Origin: Streptococcus cristatus
GTDB taxonomy: Bacteria > Bacillota > Bacilli > Lactobacillales > Streptococcaceae
Reading direction: 5' to 3'
DNA length: 42,170 nucleotides
NCBI RefSeq assembly: GCF_001578775.1
Contig: NZ_KQ969062.1
Location: forward strand, 1,654,509-1,696,678
In this document: piece after piece, positions 1-8,226 of the stretch
How the letters are laid out: the number at the start of each line of letters is the position of its first letter
Numbering within the stretch: position 1 is the stretch's first letter
Program-made: the position numbers and the translations under genes
Notes under the pieces: model-generated
Database searches by the model: none
What the model was told of the DNA's origin: nothing
Seen by the model: only the letters and a program-made list of their open reading frames with translations

Positions 1-48
1 TCTTCAATCTTCTTGATTTCTTTATCGAGACGCTAGCAATCAAATATT

Positions 49-780
49 CTATTCGTCCTCCGCCGCAAAACCATCATTTCTAATCGCATACTGCTCTATG
101 ATGCCATTATAACCAAAGAGAACTCCGTGGAGGACTCCGCCATAAACAGCTCCGCCATCCATGCCAATCTTGCCATCCTCAGTCATCCAGAGCTGATCAG
201 TTCCCGGCGCCTCATGCAAGAGGTAAAATGTCGGTGTATGACCAAAGACAATCCTTTTGCCAGTCTGATTGCTGCCTTCGTGAAAAGGCGCGCGAATCCA
301 GACTTTCTGATAATCACTTGTCTCTCGCCAATCTTTCAGCTCCAAATCTAGACCAGCATGGACAAAAATGTACTGCTCTGTCTCCAATAGGAAAGGCATC
401 TGGCGAATAAAATCTACTAAATCGGCCGCCTCCATCTTGATACGTTCCGCGTCTGCTAGTCCATCTACAGGAGCATTGAGAGGCCGGCCTAAAAGCGAAT
501 TAATCGTCGTATCTCCGCCATTGCGTCGGTAGTGGTCATAAGATTTTTCAGGATTGTCCAGCCAGGTCAGAAACATATACTCATGATTGCCAGACAGACA
601 AACAGCTCCTTCTTGGTCCACTAAGTCCTTGACCCGCTCCAAAACTGCTCGGCTGTCTTCGCCACGATCGATCAAATCGCCTAGAAAGACTAGTTGGCTA
701 CGACCGTCCCAATGCTGGAGCAATTCATCAAGCATGCCAGCCTTACCATGGACATCACCGATTACAAAATATTTTGTCAT
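49..780 (-). CDS. Calcineurin-like metallophosphatase (Ser/Thr protein phosphatase type)
   Basis: Predicted two-metal phosphoesterase of the PP1/PP2A-like calcineurin superfamily, probably cytoplasmic. The motifs are clear: GDVHG near the N terminus, GDLIDRG about residue 35, GNHEY about residue 65, then HAGLD and GHTP further on, which together supply the metal ligands and the catalytic His. Length (243 residues) fits bacterial PrpA/ApaH-like phosphatases. I chose the ATG at 780, giving MTKYFVIGDVHG; a GTG nine bases upstream is possible. It follows recN by about 50 bp and may be the last gene of that operon. Substrate (phosphoprotein, dinucleotide or other) cannot be told from sequence. Confidence 0.85.
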   Translation of the reverse strand: MTKYFVIGDVHGKAGMLDELLQHWDGRSQLVFLGDLIDRGEDSRAVLERVKDLVDQEGAVCLSGNHEYMFLTWLDNPEKSYDHYRRNGGDTTINSLLGRPLNAPVDGLADAERIKMEAADLVDFIRQMPFLLETEQYIFVHAGLDLELKDWRETSDYQKVWIRAPFHEGSNQTGKRIVFGHTPTFYLLHEAPGTDQLWMTEDGKIGMDGGAVYGGVLHGVLFGYNGIIEQYAIRNDGFAAEDE

Positions 781-832
781 AGTTGCCACTTTCTAAAGAA
801 GACCAAGACACCCGTGTCTCAGCCTCGCTTGT

Positions 833-2491
833 TTATTTTTTTAATAATTCTCTAGCCTGCGTCAAAGCAGCCTCCGTCACATCTTCGCCAGCCAGCATCT
901 TAGCAACCTCCTGAACACGCTCATCAGCTGTCAGCAGACGAACCGTTGAGACGGTCGAATTCTCATCCGAAATCTTCTCAATAAAGAACTGATAATCAGC
1001 AATCGCAATGACCTGCGGCAGATGGGAAATAGCCAAGACTTGCCCGTTGGAGCCAATCTTGTAAATCTTCTGAGCGATGGCTTGAGCCACACGGCCAGAA
1101 ACGCCCGTATCCACTTCGTCAAAGACAATGCTGGTCTTGCCTTCCTTACGAGAAAAGGCCGATTTAATCGCCAACATGAGACGGGAGAGCTCCCCGCCAG
1201 ACGCAACCTTCACCAAAGGTTTGAAATCCTCACCTGGATTTGCCGAGATGTAGAATTCTACTTGCTCATTGCCTTCACGGTTGAACTTGCCCTTACTGAA
1301 CTGCACTTTAAAGCGTGCCTTTTCCATGTAGAGGTCCTGCAGCTCCTGCTTGATTTCTGCTTCCAGCTGGGCTGCTAGGCCGTGACGAGCTTGACTCAGC
1401 TCCTGGGCCAGCTCTACCAGCTCTCTCTCCAAGGCCTTCAGCTCTCGGTCCATATCCTCTGAAGACAAGTTACTTCCAGTTAAAAGGCTGTATTCTTTGG
1501 AAATCTGAGCAAAGTAATCCAGCACATCATCTACTTGGCCGCCGTATTTACGCGTGATGCTGTTAATCAAGTCTAAGCGACTCTCCACCTGCAGCAGTCG
1601 ATCTCCGTCAAAGTCCAGTCCATCTAAAATGTCCTCTAGGCGCTTGCTGACATCTTCTAAGACATAATAAGTCTCTGACAAGCTGCCTGAAAGCTCCTTG
1701 TAGGCTGGATCGTAATCTTCAATAGACTCAAGGTCATTCATAGCTGAGCGGACATTGGTCAGACTGGAAAAATCTTCATTGTCCAGCATGGTATAGGCGT
1801 TGGTCAGCGTATCTGCAATGAGCTTGTGGTTGAGCAATCGATCTCGTTCCTGATGCAGGGCAGTATCTTCACCACTTTTGAGAGCAGCACTCTCAATCTC
1901 CGCCATCTGAAACTCCAGCATCTCAATTCTGGCCTTATGCTCCTGCTGATTTTTCTGCAAAGTCAGGACTTGCTTGCGCAGGCTTCGATAGCGGTCAAAG
2001 GTTTCCTGATAGCGACCCTTGAGATTTAAAAAGTCTGCTGAGCCAAACTCATCTAGCATGGCAATATGATGCTGGGGTCTCATCAGCTCTTCCTGATCAT
2101 GCTGACCATGGATATCCACTAAATGCTGACCAACAGTCTTTAGAACAGATAAATTGACCATCTGACCATTGATACGGCTGACACTGCGGCCATTTTGCAG
2201 AATTTCCCGACGGATAATCAACTCATCGGTCAGCTCCCAGCCTTGCTCCTCAAAAATCTCTCGCAAAGCTCTGCTATTTTCTAGCGAAAAAAGTCCCTCT
2301 ATCTCAGCTTTGGGTGCCCCATGACGAATCACATCCGTCGTAGCACGACTGCCCAGCATCATGTTCATGGCGTCAATAATAATAGACTTACCGGCTCCAG
2401 TTTCCCCGGTCAAAACCGTCATACCTTGCTCAAAATTAAGGGAAATCTCCTCAATAATGGCAAAATTCTTAATCGAAATTTCTAATAACAT
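833..2491 (-). CDS. recN: DNA repair protein RecN
   Basis: SMC-like ATPase acting early in double-strand break repair and, in streptococci, in handling transforming DNA. Walker A GETGAGKS is at about residue 30, a long coiled-coil middle (about 150-370) follows, and the C-terminal half has the ABC signature SGGELSR and the Walker B region IVFDEVDTGVSG. The start is set at 2491 (MLLEISIKNFAII, the usual RecN beginning, preceded by AGGAAAG). An in-frame ATG at 2506 would overlap argR and cover the ribosome site. About 552 residues, normal for the family. It sits directly behind argR, so it is probably cotranscribed from the xseA promoter. Confidence 0.96.
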   Translation of the reverse strand: MLLEISIKNFAIIEEISLNFEQGMTVLTGETGAGKSIIIDAMNMMLGSRATTDVIRHGAPKAEIEGLFSLENSRALREIFEEQGWELTDELIIRREILQNGRSVSRINGQMVNLSVLKTVGQHLVDIHGQHDQEELMRPQHHIAMLDEFGSADFLNLKGRYQETFDRYRSLRKQVLTLQKNQQEHKARIEMLEFQMAEIESAALKSGEDTALHQERDRLLNHKLIADTLTNAYTMLDNEDFSSLTNVRSAMNDLESIEDYDPAYKELSGSLSETYYVLEDVSKRLEDILDGLDFDGDRLLQVESRLDLINSITRKYGGQVDDVLDYFAQISKEYSLLTGSNLSSEDMDRELKALERELVELAQELSQARHGLAAQLEAEIKQELQDLYMEKARFKVQFSKGKFNREGNEQVEFYISANPGEDFKPLVKVASGGELSRLMLAIKSAFSRKEGKTSIVFDEVDTGVSGRVAQAIAQKIYKIGSNGQVLAISHLPQVIAIADYQFFIEKISDENSTVSTVRLLTADERVQEVAKMLAGEDVTEAALTQARELLKK

Positions 2492-2499
2492 AGACTTTC

Positions 2500-2931
2500 C
2501 TACCAATTATTGATTTCAGCCGTGACTTTTTGGGCTGCACTTTCACTCACTGCAACGATTAGGATACTGTCGTTATCCGCAATGATGCTGAAAATTTCCT
2601 CAGCAAATTCTTTACTCAGATGACGCTTGACGACCGCCGCACTCCCTGGTACTAGGTTAAGATTGAGCATATTTCCTAGATTTCGACAGGCCAAAATATT
2701 ATTTTCAGCCAGCTTCAGACTATTGGTCGCTGTTTTGGGAAGCTCATAGATATAGGTATTATCTTTAAAAGGGATTTTGACAATCCCTAGCTCCTTGATA
2801 TCTCGTGAAACCGTTGCCTGTGTCGCTGTAATACCAGACTCCCTGAGATGTTCTACAATTTCCTCTTGGGTGCCAATCTCAAATTCGCTGACAAATCGTC
2901 TGATTTTCTCTAATCTATCCTTCTTCTTCAT
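2500..2931 (-). CDS. argR: Arginine repressor, ArgR/AhrC family
   Basis: Arginine-responsive winged-helix regulator of arginine synthesis and catabolism. The N-terminal DNA-binding half contains EFEIGTQEEIVEHL and the recognition segment ATQATVSRDIKELGI (about 35-50). The C-terminal half (about 75-143) is the hexamerisation and arginine-binding domain, with the GSAAVVKRHL and DNDSILIVA segments. Length 143 is somewhat below the usual 150 or so. Its start lies inside the 3' end of tlyA (17 bp overlap), so it is translationally coupled. Streptococci carry several ArgR paralogues; the copy in the recN operon is often called ahrC or argR, and sequence alone does not say which targets it controls. 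Confidence 0.93.
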   Translation of the reverse strand: MKKKDRLEKIRRFVSEFEIGTQEEIVEHLRESGITATQATVSRDIKELGIVKIPFKDNTYIYELPKTATNSLKLAENNILACRNLGNMLNLNLVPGSAAVVKRHLSKEFAEEIFSIIADNDSILIVAVSESAAQKVTAEINNW

Positions 2932-3739
2932 CTTTAAATTCCCTGTGGGCTGCCTCTACGACAGCAACTAAGTCTTGTTCCAAGTCATTTTTCGGCTGTT
3001 CACTTTTCTCTAGAAAGGCTAGAAACTCAACATTGCCATGCCCACCCTGAATCGGAGAAAAATCCAAACCTTTGACTGAAAAACCTGCTTCCAGCATAAA
3101 GGCTGTCACAGTTTCCAGCACCGCCAAATGAACTTTCTTGTCCTTGATAATCCCCTTCTTGCCAATCTGCTCGCGGCCAGCCTCAAACTGAGGCTTGATC
3201 AAAGCCACGACCTGACCGCACTCTTCTAAAATCTGATAGAGGGCCGGCAAAATCAAGCTAAGTGAGATAAAGCTAACGTCAATGCTGGCAAAGCTGGGCC
3301 GAAAGTCAAAATCAGCTGGCTCCGCATAGCGAAAATTGAACTGCTCCATGCTGACAACCCGTTCGTCTTGGCGAAGTTTCCAGGCTAACTGGTTAGTCCC
3401 AACATCAACCGCATAGACCAGCTTAGCTCCATTCTGCAACATGACATCGGTAAATCCTCCAGTTGAAGCTCCGATATCCAAGGCCACTCGGTCTGCCACC
3501 GAAAGGCCAAACACTTGCAAAGCCTTTTCTAATTTTAGGCCGCCCCGACTGACATACTTGAGTTTTTCTCCCTTGAGCTTGAGCTCTGTTCCATCATCGA
3601 TTTTTTCACCCGGCTTATCAAAGCGCTCTCCATTCGCAAGTGACACGACCAGACCAGCCATTACTCCACGCTTGGCCTGTTCTCGAGTCTCAAAGAGTCC
3701 TTGTCGATAAGCCAGTACATCCACTCTTTCCTTAGCCAT
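2915..3739 (-). CDS. tlyA: TlyA-family rRNA 2'-O-methyltransferase
   Basis: Family members methylate ribose 2'-OH groups of rRNA; the old hemolysin A name reflects a phenotype and is not a proven activity here. An N-terminal S4 RNA-binding domain (about 1-60, with AYRQGLFETREQAKRGVMAG) is followed by an FtsJ/RrmJ-like Rossmann domain with the SAM loop ALDIGASTGGFTDVML (about 88-103), AVDVG and a later ALIKPQFEAGRE segment carrying the catalytic lysine. 274 residues, standard. It overlaps ispA by 8 bp and argR by 17 bp, so it is firmly embedded in the operon. Confidence 0.92.
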   Translation of the reverse strand: MAKERVDVLAYRQGLFETREQAKRGVMAGLVVSLANGERFDKPGEKIDDGTELKLKGEKLKYVSRGGLKLEKALQVFGLSVADRVALDIGASTGGFTDVMLQNGAKLVYAVDVGTNQLAWKLRQDERVVSMEQFNFRYAEPADFDFRPSFASIDVSFISLSLILPALYQILEECGQVVALIKPQFEAGREQIGKKGIIKDKKVHLAVLETVTAFMLEAGFSVKGLDFSPIQGGHGNVEFLAFLEKSEQPKNDLEQDLVAVVEAAHREFKDEEEG

Positions 3740-4607
3740 CCAGTCTCAAACTTTCTATTATTTTTTGAATTTCTTTAGCTGAAAAATCACTTTCTTTTTC
3801 TAGTTGCCCCAGTAGACTTTTCGCTTGTTCCAGCGTTTCATCGAAAAAAGCTCTAGCTCCATCTAAACCTAGTAGAGCTGGATAGGTTGATTTCTCAGCC
3901 GCCAGGTCCTTCTGCGGTGTCTTACCGATCTGCTCAAAACTGGCCGTCACATCTAAAATATCGTCCCGCACCTGAAAAGCCAAACCCAAGAGCTCTCCCG
4001 CTTGACGGAGCTTCCCTAGGACTGATTGACTAGTCTGAGCAATGATCCCCGCTGCTACAAAAGGATAGGCCAAGAGCTTACCTGTCTTATTGGCATGAAT
4101 AGTTTGTAGCTGATCCATGGTCAACTTGCAACCTTCGCCCTGCATATCCAAAACCTGCCCGGCCACCATACCAAAGGATCCAGCAGCCAGAGACAGCTCT
4201 GCTATCAGATCCACCTTGACCTGACTAGGGAGCTCTGCCATTGCCACCAAACCATAAGGATCCAAAAAGAGAGAATCTCCCGCCAAAATGGCCATATCCT
4301 CCCCAAATTTCTTGTGGCTGGTCAGACGGCCACGGCGGTAGTCATCATTATCCATAGCCGGCAGATCATCATGAATCAGGCTACCGGTGTGAATCATCTC
4401 TAAGGCTGCCGCCACCTGAAAGTGAGCGGGAGTTAATTCCAGACTAAAGCCCTCTAACAACTCCAAAAGCAAGAGAGGTCGGATCCGCTTACCACCGGCC
4501 TCGACAGAATAGAGAATGGTCTCAGTCAAATTCGCTGACACTCCCTTACTTTGATAAAAATCTTGAATCGTCAGGCCAATTTGCCTGATTTTATGCTCTC
4601 TTGTCAT
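3732..4607 (-). CDS. ispA: Polyprenyl (farnesyl/geranylgeranyl) diphosphate synthase
   Basis: Condenses isopentenyl diphosphate with allylic diphosphates to make the C15/C20 precursor for undecaprenyl phosphate and quinone-type lipids. The first Asp-rich motif is [11 protein letters not shown] (about residue 80) and the second is FQVRDDILD (about residue 210). [11 protein letters not shown] near the N terminus binds the pyrophosphate. 291 residues, as expected for a class I trans-prenyl synthase. It overlaps xseB by 4 bp and tlyA by 8 bp. Product chain length is inferred from family, not shown. Confidence 0.93.
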   Translation of the reverse strand: MTREHKIRQIGLTIQDFYQSKGVSANLTETILYSVEAGGKRIRPLLLLELLEGFSLELTPAHFQVAAALEMIHTGSLIHDDLPAMDNDDYRRGRLTSHKKFGEDMAILAGDSLFLDPYGLVAMAELPSQVKVDLIAELSLAAGSFGMVAGQVLDMQGEGCKLTMDQLQTIHANKTGKLLAYPFVAAGIIAQTSQSVLGKLRQAGELLGLAFQVRDDILDVTASFEQIGKTPQKDLAAEKSTYPALLGLDGARAFFDETLEQAKSLLGQLEKESDFSAKEIQKIIESLRLDG

Positions 4608-4816
4608 TCCATATCCGTTTCCGTGCCATCCGCCTGCATGACCTTGACCAAGGTCTTCTCTGCCTGATCTAGCGTCTTTTGCAAGTCTTTAGACAACTGC
4701 ATGCCCTTCTGGAATTCAGCGATGGCCTCTTCCAAGGCCACATCCCCATTTTCCAGCTTCTGGACAATGGCTTCCAAATCAGCTAAGTTTTCTTCAAATT
4801 TCTTGTCTTTTGACAT
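4604..4816 (-). CDS. xseB: Exodeoxyribonuclease VII small subunit
   Basis: Small helical subunit that wraps the large subunit XseA to form exonuclease VII, a metal-independent nuclease that degrades single-stranded DNA from both ends. The 70-residue protein shows the typical [29 protein letters not shown] pattern (first 16 residues or so after the start) and [14 protein letters not shown]. Its start lies 23 bp inside xseA, and its stop overlaps the ispA start, giving strong coupling. Confidence 0.95.
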   Translation of the reverse strand: MSKDKKFEENLADLEAIVQKLENGDVALEEAIAEFQKGMQLSKDLQKTLDQAEKTLVKVMQADGTETDME

Positions 4817-6134
4817 CTTTTACCTCAACTTGGACCTGACCGTCCCGCATGAGAATGGTCAGCTGGTCCTTCTTCTTGATATCCTGACTGGACTCGATTA
4901 CTGTTTCATCTTTTTGGATAATAGCGTAGCCCCGCGCTACAATGCGACTGGTATCCAGCATGAGTAGCGCATCTGATAGCCGCTTGGCTTCAGCCACCTT
5001 ATGATCATAGATCACTGCCATATTGCTACGCAACAAGCGCTCTTGCTGGTGCACCTGCTCCTGATAGCGCTGCACCTGCCGCAGAGGTGACAAAGATTCC
5101 AAGCGATGCTGGAGAATCTTGACCTGCTGGACTTCTTCACTATAATATTCGCGAATTTTTTGCTTTAATCGTAGATTGAGCTGGTCTAACTTTTGCAGGT
5201 AGCCATCATAAAGTCGCTCTGGCTGCCGAAAAATAACAGAGGAAGCCAGCTTGCGCAAACGTTCTCGCTGGTAGGCCAGACGATTGGAAGCTGCATTTGC
5301 CAGACGATTTTGCTGCTGACTCAAATGCCCCAGAAGATCCAGCTTGGTGACTGGCGTTGCCAATTCCGCTGCTGCTGTTGGGGTTGCTGCTCGTCGGTCT
5401 GCCACAAAGTCAGCCAGCGTTGTGTCCGTTTCATGCCCCACGCTGGAAATGATCGGAATCTGGGACTCAAATATAGCTCGTACGACGATTTCCTCATTAA
5501 AAGCCCAGAGATCCTCGATGGACCCGCCACCTCGACCTATAATCAAGACATCCAAATCTTCTCGCTCATTGGCTCGACGGATATTGGCTGCTACCTCGGC
5601 GGCAGCTCCTTCGCCCTGCACCTTGGTTGGATAAAGTAGAATGTCCACACCGGGAAAACGGCGGCTGACTGTCGTGATAATATCTCGGATGACAGCTCCA
5701 CTAGGACTGGTCACCACCCCAATTTTCTTAGGAAATTGAGGCAAGGCTTGTTTAAATTTATCTTGAAAAAGACCTTCTTCTCCCAGTTTTTTCTTGAGCT
5801 GCTCGAACTGAACAGCCAAGGCGCCAATGCCGTCTGGCTCGGCCTTTTCAATGACAATCGAATAGGACCCACTTGGCTCATAGAGCTGCACACGGCCAAT
5901 GACATTGACCTTCATGCCCTCTTCTAGTTCAAAACCAAGCTTTTTATAAACACCTGACCAGATAGTCGCCTGAATAACTGCCTTCTCATCCTTGAGGGAA
6001 AAATACTGGTGATTGGGACGCTTGCGAAAATTAGAGACCTGACCTGTCAGATAAACCCGTTCCAAATAAGGATCACGGTCAAACTTCATCTTCAGATAAC
6101 GGGTCAAAGTAGAAACCGATAAATAATCTGGCAT
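4794..6134 (-). CDS. xseA: Exodeoxyribonuclease VII large subunit
   Basis: Catalytic subunit of exonuclease VII. The N-terminal OB-fold (about 1-110) has [23 protein letters not shown]. The nuclease domain (about 125-330) has the family blocks [32 protein letters not shown] and [29 protein letters not shown] (key residues G, R, H, D). A coiled-coil C-terminal region follows. 446 residues, full length. It is the first gene of the operon and has its own extended -10 promoter just upstream. Confidence 0.97.
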   Translation of the reverse strand: MPDYLSVSTLTRYLKMKFDRDPYLERVYLTGQVSNFRKRPNHQYFSLKDEKAVIQATIWSGVYKKLGFELEEGMKVNVIGRVQLYEPSGSYSIVIEKAEPDGIGALAVQFEQLKKKLGEEGLFQDKFKQALPQFPKKIGVVTSPSGAVIRDIITTVSRRFPGVDILLYPTKVQGEGAAAEVAANIRRANEREDLDVLIIGRGGGSIEDLWAFNEEIVVRAIFESQIPIISSVGHETDTTLADFVADRRAATPTAAAELATPVTKLDLLGHLSQQQNRLANAASNRLAYQRERLRKLASSVIFRQPERLYDGYLQKLDQLNLRLKQKIREYYSEEVQQVKILQHRLESLSPLRQVQRYQEQVHQQERLLRSNMAVIYDHKVAEAKRLSDALLMLDTSRIVARGYAIIQKDETVIESSQDIKKKDQLTILMRDGQVQVEVKDVKRQEI

Positions 6135-6173
6135 GTCGCTCCCTTTCTATTTTCTAGTATTTGCGTAACTTTT

Positions 6174-6182
6174 ATTATACCA
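6174..6182 (-). promoter_or_regulatory. Extended -10 promoter of the xseA operon
   Basis: Read on the minus strand, TGGTATAAT lies about 40 bp upstream of the xseA start. It is a consensus -10 with the extended TGn element and no good -35. It directly follows the small HTH gene and is the only convincing promoter for the operon down to recN. Start-site mapping would be needed to confirm it. Confidence 0.6.
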
Positions 6183-6235
6183 AAAAATGGAGGAAGTCAG
6201 TGCTTCCAAGTTCCCAATTTTCATGATAAAAATCA

Positions 6236-6460
6236 CTAAGATTTTGTACTTTCCTTGATAATTTGATACATTTCGATGCGCAACTGTTGCGCAATGAATT
6301 CTAAGGTTAGTAAACTAGGAATCGAATCGCCTGCCTCAATACGAGCCAGCTGTCTGACCGTCAAACGAGTCTCATCTTCACACAGCAATTCCCTTGTCAT
6401 TTTACGTTGTTCCCGCAGTTCTCGAATTTTTTTCCCAATTGCTACTTTTAGCTCTGACAT
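6236..6460 (-). CDS. Short stand-alone HTH (XRE-type) regulator resembling the ComR/PlcR N-terminal domain
   Basis: A 74-residue protein that is essentially one Cro/C1-type helix-turn-helix. Residues about 8-68 contain IGKKIRELREQRKMTREL, then LTVRQLARIEAGDSIPSL and TLEFIAQQLRIEMYQII. The LTVRQL.RIE.G.S.PSL pattern is, from memory, that of the DNA-binding domain of ComR/PlcR-type peptide-sensing regulators, but there is no TPR sensor domain: the gene stops cleanly and the next bases are the xseA promoter. It has its own extended -10 and a symmetric AT-rich element upstream, which suggests autoregulation. It could be a minimal XRE repressor unrelated to peptide sensing. Function is not known. 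Confidence 0.75.
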   Translation of the reverse strand: MSELKVAIGKKIRELREQRKMTRELLCEDETRLTVRQLARIEAGDSIPSLLTLEFIAQQLRIEMYQIIKESTKS

Positions 6461-6524
6461 GGCACTTTCCGCACTTATCCTTTTCTACTAGTTTTTATAC
6501 TTCTAACTCTCATACTTTATTTTT

Positions 6525-6533
6525 ATTATAGCA
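6525..6533 (-). promoter_or_regulatory. Extended -10 promoter of the small HTH gene
   Basis: On the minus strand TGCTATAAT occurs about 65 bp before the HTH start codon, a consensus -10 with TGn extension and no clear -35. The AAAAAAGTT/AACTTTTTT symmetric element begins two bases upstream, in the place where a repressor or activator would bind. Confidence 0.55.
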
Positions 6534-6534
6534 C

Positions 6535-6581
6535 AAAAAAGTTTTCTATCGTATTAACTTTTTTCTATAAATTAAAAAAGT
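6535..6581. repeat. Alternating AAAAAAGT / ACTTTTTT arms, candidate operator
   Basis: Three arms alternate: AAAAAAGTT at 6535-6543, AACTTTTTT at 6556-6564 and AAAAAAGT at 6574-6581. The first pair forms an inverted repeat with a 12 bp spacer and the second pair one with a 9 bp spacer. They lie in the -35 region of the HTH gene. The arms are A/T-rich, so chance symmetry is a real alternative. Confidence 0.4.
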
Positions 6582-6645
6582 AATTATGTGAGAAAGTTGA
6601 TGAATCTTATACTTTTCCTAACTAAGACAAGATTTCCTAATCCGC

Positions 6646-6674
6646 AAAAAGAGGCTCGGATTTTTCCAAGCCTC
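6646..6674 (-). terminator. Rho-independent terminator of nnrD
   Basis: GAGGCTCGGA and TCCAAGCCTC form a 10 bp stem with one mismatch and a short T-rich loop. On the minus strand it is followed by a TTTTT run. It begins 8 bp after the nnrD stop. Confidence 0.8.
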
Positions 6675-6681
6675 CCAAGAT

Positions 6682-7524
6682 TTATTGACTAAAATTCTTC
6701 ATCCAAGTCGAAATTTGTCGACTCAATTCTGTCGGTAATACCACATAAACCTCTTTGGCTAATTCATCCGCAATGGCTGAATGCAAGTAGGTCGCAGCTG
6801 TCACTCTTTCAAAAAGTGAAACCTGCTGAAATTGACCTGCAAAGCCGGCAATCATCCCTGCCAAGGTATCTCCCATACCGCCGGTTGCTTGATAGGGACC
6901 ACCAACCTGCAGCTGATAAATATCCTTTTCTCCACTCTGAAAAACTCGTGTCCCATTCCTTTTCTGTACGACTAGAGTTCCCTTAGGAAATTGGTCAACA
7001 GCCTTTTGGCTAGATTTTTCGTCCTGCGACTCGATGGGCAAGCCAGACAAGCTTTCCCATTCTTTCTGGTGAGGGGTAAAAATTGTCTGGGAGTTTGGAA
7101 AAGGCAGAGCTTGCTTGGCAAAAAGCGAGATAGCACCCCCATCCATAATCAAGATTTGTTGTTTGTTTACAAGCTGTAAAACCAGCTGCAGTACCGATTT
7201 CTCTAAAGAATTTTCAGCCAAACCCGGCCCGATTAAAATAACAGTAGCCTTGCGGATCTGCTTCATCAGTCGCTCTTGCTCCCGCAAATCAAAGGACATA
7301 GCCTCTGGCAGATGGGCATGGAGGGCGGGAATATTTTCACGTTCAGTTGCAACAGTCACCAAACCAGCTCCGCTCCTTACTGTGGCCAAAGCAGCCATGA
7401 TAATAGCTCCGCCATAGGGATAGGTCCCACCAATCAAGAGCAGGCGACCATAGTCGCCTTTATGGCTGTCTGGCGATCGATTTATAATAACCTTTTTCAA
7501 AAGCCTGTCACTGACTAGTTTCAT
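6682..7524 (-). CDS. nnrD: ADP/ATP-dependent (S)-NAD(P)H-hydrate dehydratase
   Basis: Repairs hydrated NADH and NADPH back to the active cofactor, using a nucleoside phosphate. A ribokinase-like fold protein of 280 residues with the N-terminal block SHKGDYGRLLLIGGTYPYGGAI (key residues K18, G20, GG), the FTPHQKEWESL segment and the anion-hole/catalytic motif GGMGDTLAGMIAGF near residue 215. It has only the dehydratase domain; the NnrE epimerase half found in fused enzymes is absent here and must be encoded elsewhere if present. It is a single gene with its own terminator and a gene-free region upstream. Confidence 0.88.
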   Translation of the reverse strand: MKLVSDRLLKKVIINRSPDSHKGDYGRLLLIGGTYPYGGAIIMAALATVRSGAGLVTVATERENIPALHAHLPEAMSFDLREQERLMKQIRKATVILIGPGLAENSLEKSVLQLVLQLVNKQQILIMDGGAISLFAKQALPFPNSQTIFTPHQKEWESLSGLPIESQDEKSSQKAVDQFPKGTLVVQKRNGTRVFQSGEKDIYQLQVGGPYQATGGMGDTLAGMIAGFAGQFQQVSLFERVTAATYLHSAIADELAKEVYVVLPTELSRQISTWMKNFSQ

Positions 7525-8023
7525 CTTTGATCCTCTATAATTATTTAAACGTTTTCAAAAACCAATATTACCCGCTCAAGCACATCAAGCAAAGAAATTC
7601 GACTGCCATTTTCTATCCCTGATAAGCATATCTCTATTGAATTCTAGTTGCGTAAGAGAACAGTGTTGAGCCCAACAAAAAGCACTATCTTTTGTCACTT
7701 CAAAATCAAAAGCTAAAATGACTCTCCATCTCACCAGTTACCGCCAATAAGTATATCCTATACCTTGACAATTTTTTTCCGAAATTTCCATTCTTCATTT
7801 CAACCCGAGCAATTTTTCTTCTCCCATATTTTACCATATTTTCGCTCGATACTTAAAATGAAGAAACAGATTCAGAGAAAGGCCGCATGAAATTATTACA
7901 TTGCTTACTACCACAGTATCTAAAAAATGGAGACTTTTATCAAAGAAAACTATACTACGAAACTCTAGCCTCATCTAAAAAGGGCCCAGCGGATTTTTAA
8001 AAACATGCAGCTGCTAATGTAAC

Positions 8024-8043
8024 TTTTTGGTTGTAACCAAAAA
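8024..8043. repeat. Perfect inverted repeat TTTTTGGTT-GT-AACCAAAAA
   Basis: A 9 bp perfect palindrome with a 2 bp centre in the gene-free region. It has T and A runs on both ends, so it could act as a weak bidirectional terminator or a protein-binding site. Confidence 0.5.
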
Positions 8044-8087
8044 CGGCTAACGGCCCATCCAAATAAACAAATTTATCTTGAAAACAA

Positions 8088-8108
8088 AAAAGGTCCATTG
8101 GACCTTTT
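8088..8108 (-). terminator. Second GGTCC hairpin, terminator copy downstream of the liv operon
   Basis: AAAAGGTCC-ATT-GGACCTTTT, a 9 bp perfect stem ending in a T run, lies about 115 bp beyond a near-identical hairpin at the end of livF. It reads as a back-up terminator or a duplicated element. Confidence 0.65.
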
Positions 8109-8203
8109 CTAAATGTTAAGTTACTATCATAACTTTCTATCAACAACCTAAAAATGTCTCCCAGAAATTTTGAAGAAAACTCTGTTTTCTTTATCTACAA
8201 CTT

Positions 8204-8226
8204 AAAAAGGTCCACTGGACCTTTTT
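8204..8226 (-). terminator. Terminator of the liv operon, overlapping the livF stop
   Basis: AAAAAGGTCC-ACT-GGACCTTTTT is a 10 bp perfect stem with T run. Its 5' arm on the transcript begins inside the livF stop codon, so termination starts immediately at the end of translation. Confidence 0.8.

Larger units (their letters stand above)
7525..8224. other. Gene-free region of about 700 bp with several hairpins
   Basis: No convincing gene was found between nnrD and livF. The region holds two GGTCC hairpins near livF, a 9 bp palindrome TTTTTGGTT-GT-AACCAAAAA at 8024-8043, and stretches of A/T-rich DNA. The longest tidy short frame is 37 codons (7887-8000, plus strand, with a weak AGAAAGG ahead), which I do not call. 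From memory, an acuB-like CBS gene follows livF in pneumococcus; it is not here, so this may be decayed sequence, but I see no recognisable remnant. Confidence 0.6.

Noticed and set aside
1..48. Possible start of another minus-strand gene at the left edge
   Set aside because: One frame reads RLDKEIKKIE but follows a stop with no start codon in the window; too short to judge.
2915..3739. tlyA as a true haemolysin
   Set aside because: S4 plus FtsJ-like methyltransferase architecture indicates rRNA modification; no toxin features such as a signal peptide.
6600..6692. 30-codon plus-strand frame starting MNLILFL, divergent from the ComR-like gene, as a signalling peptide
   Set aside because: It runs through the nnrD terminator and into the antisense of its stop; the AGAAAG ribosome site is weak and composition is unlike known ComS/XIP peptides.
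7887..8000. 37-codon plus-strand frame in the gene-free gap
   Set aside because: Weak ribosome site, no promoter found, no recognised sequence; such frames occur by chance in 700 bp.
8088..8226. CRISPR-like array from repeated GGTCC palindromes
   Set aside because: Only two good copies, no regular spacers, and both behave as terminators.
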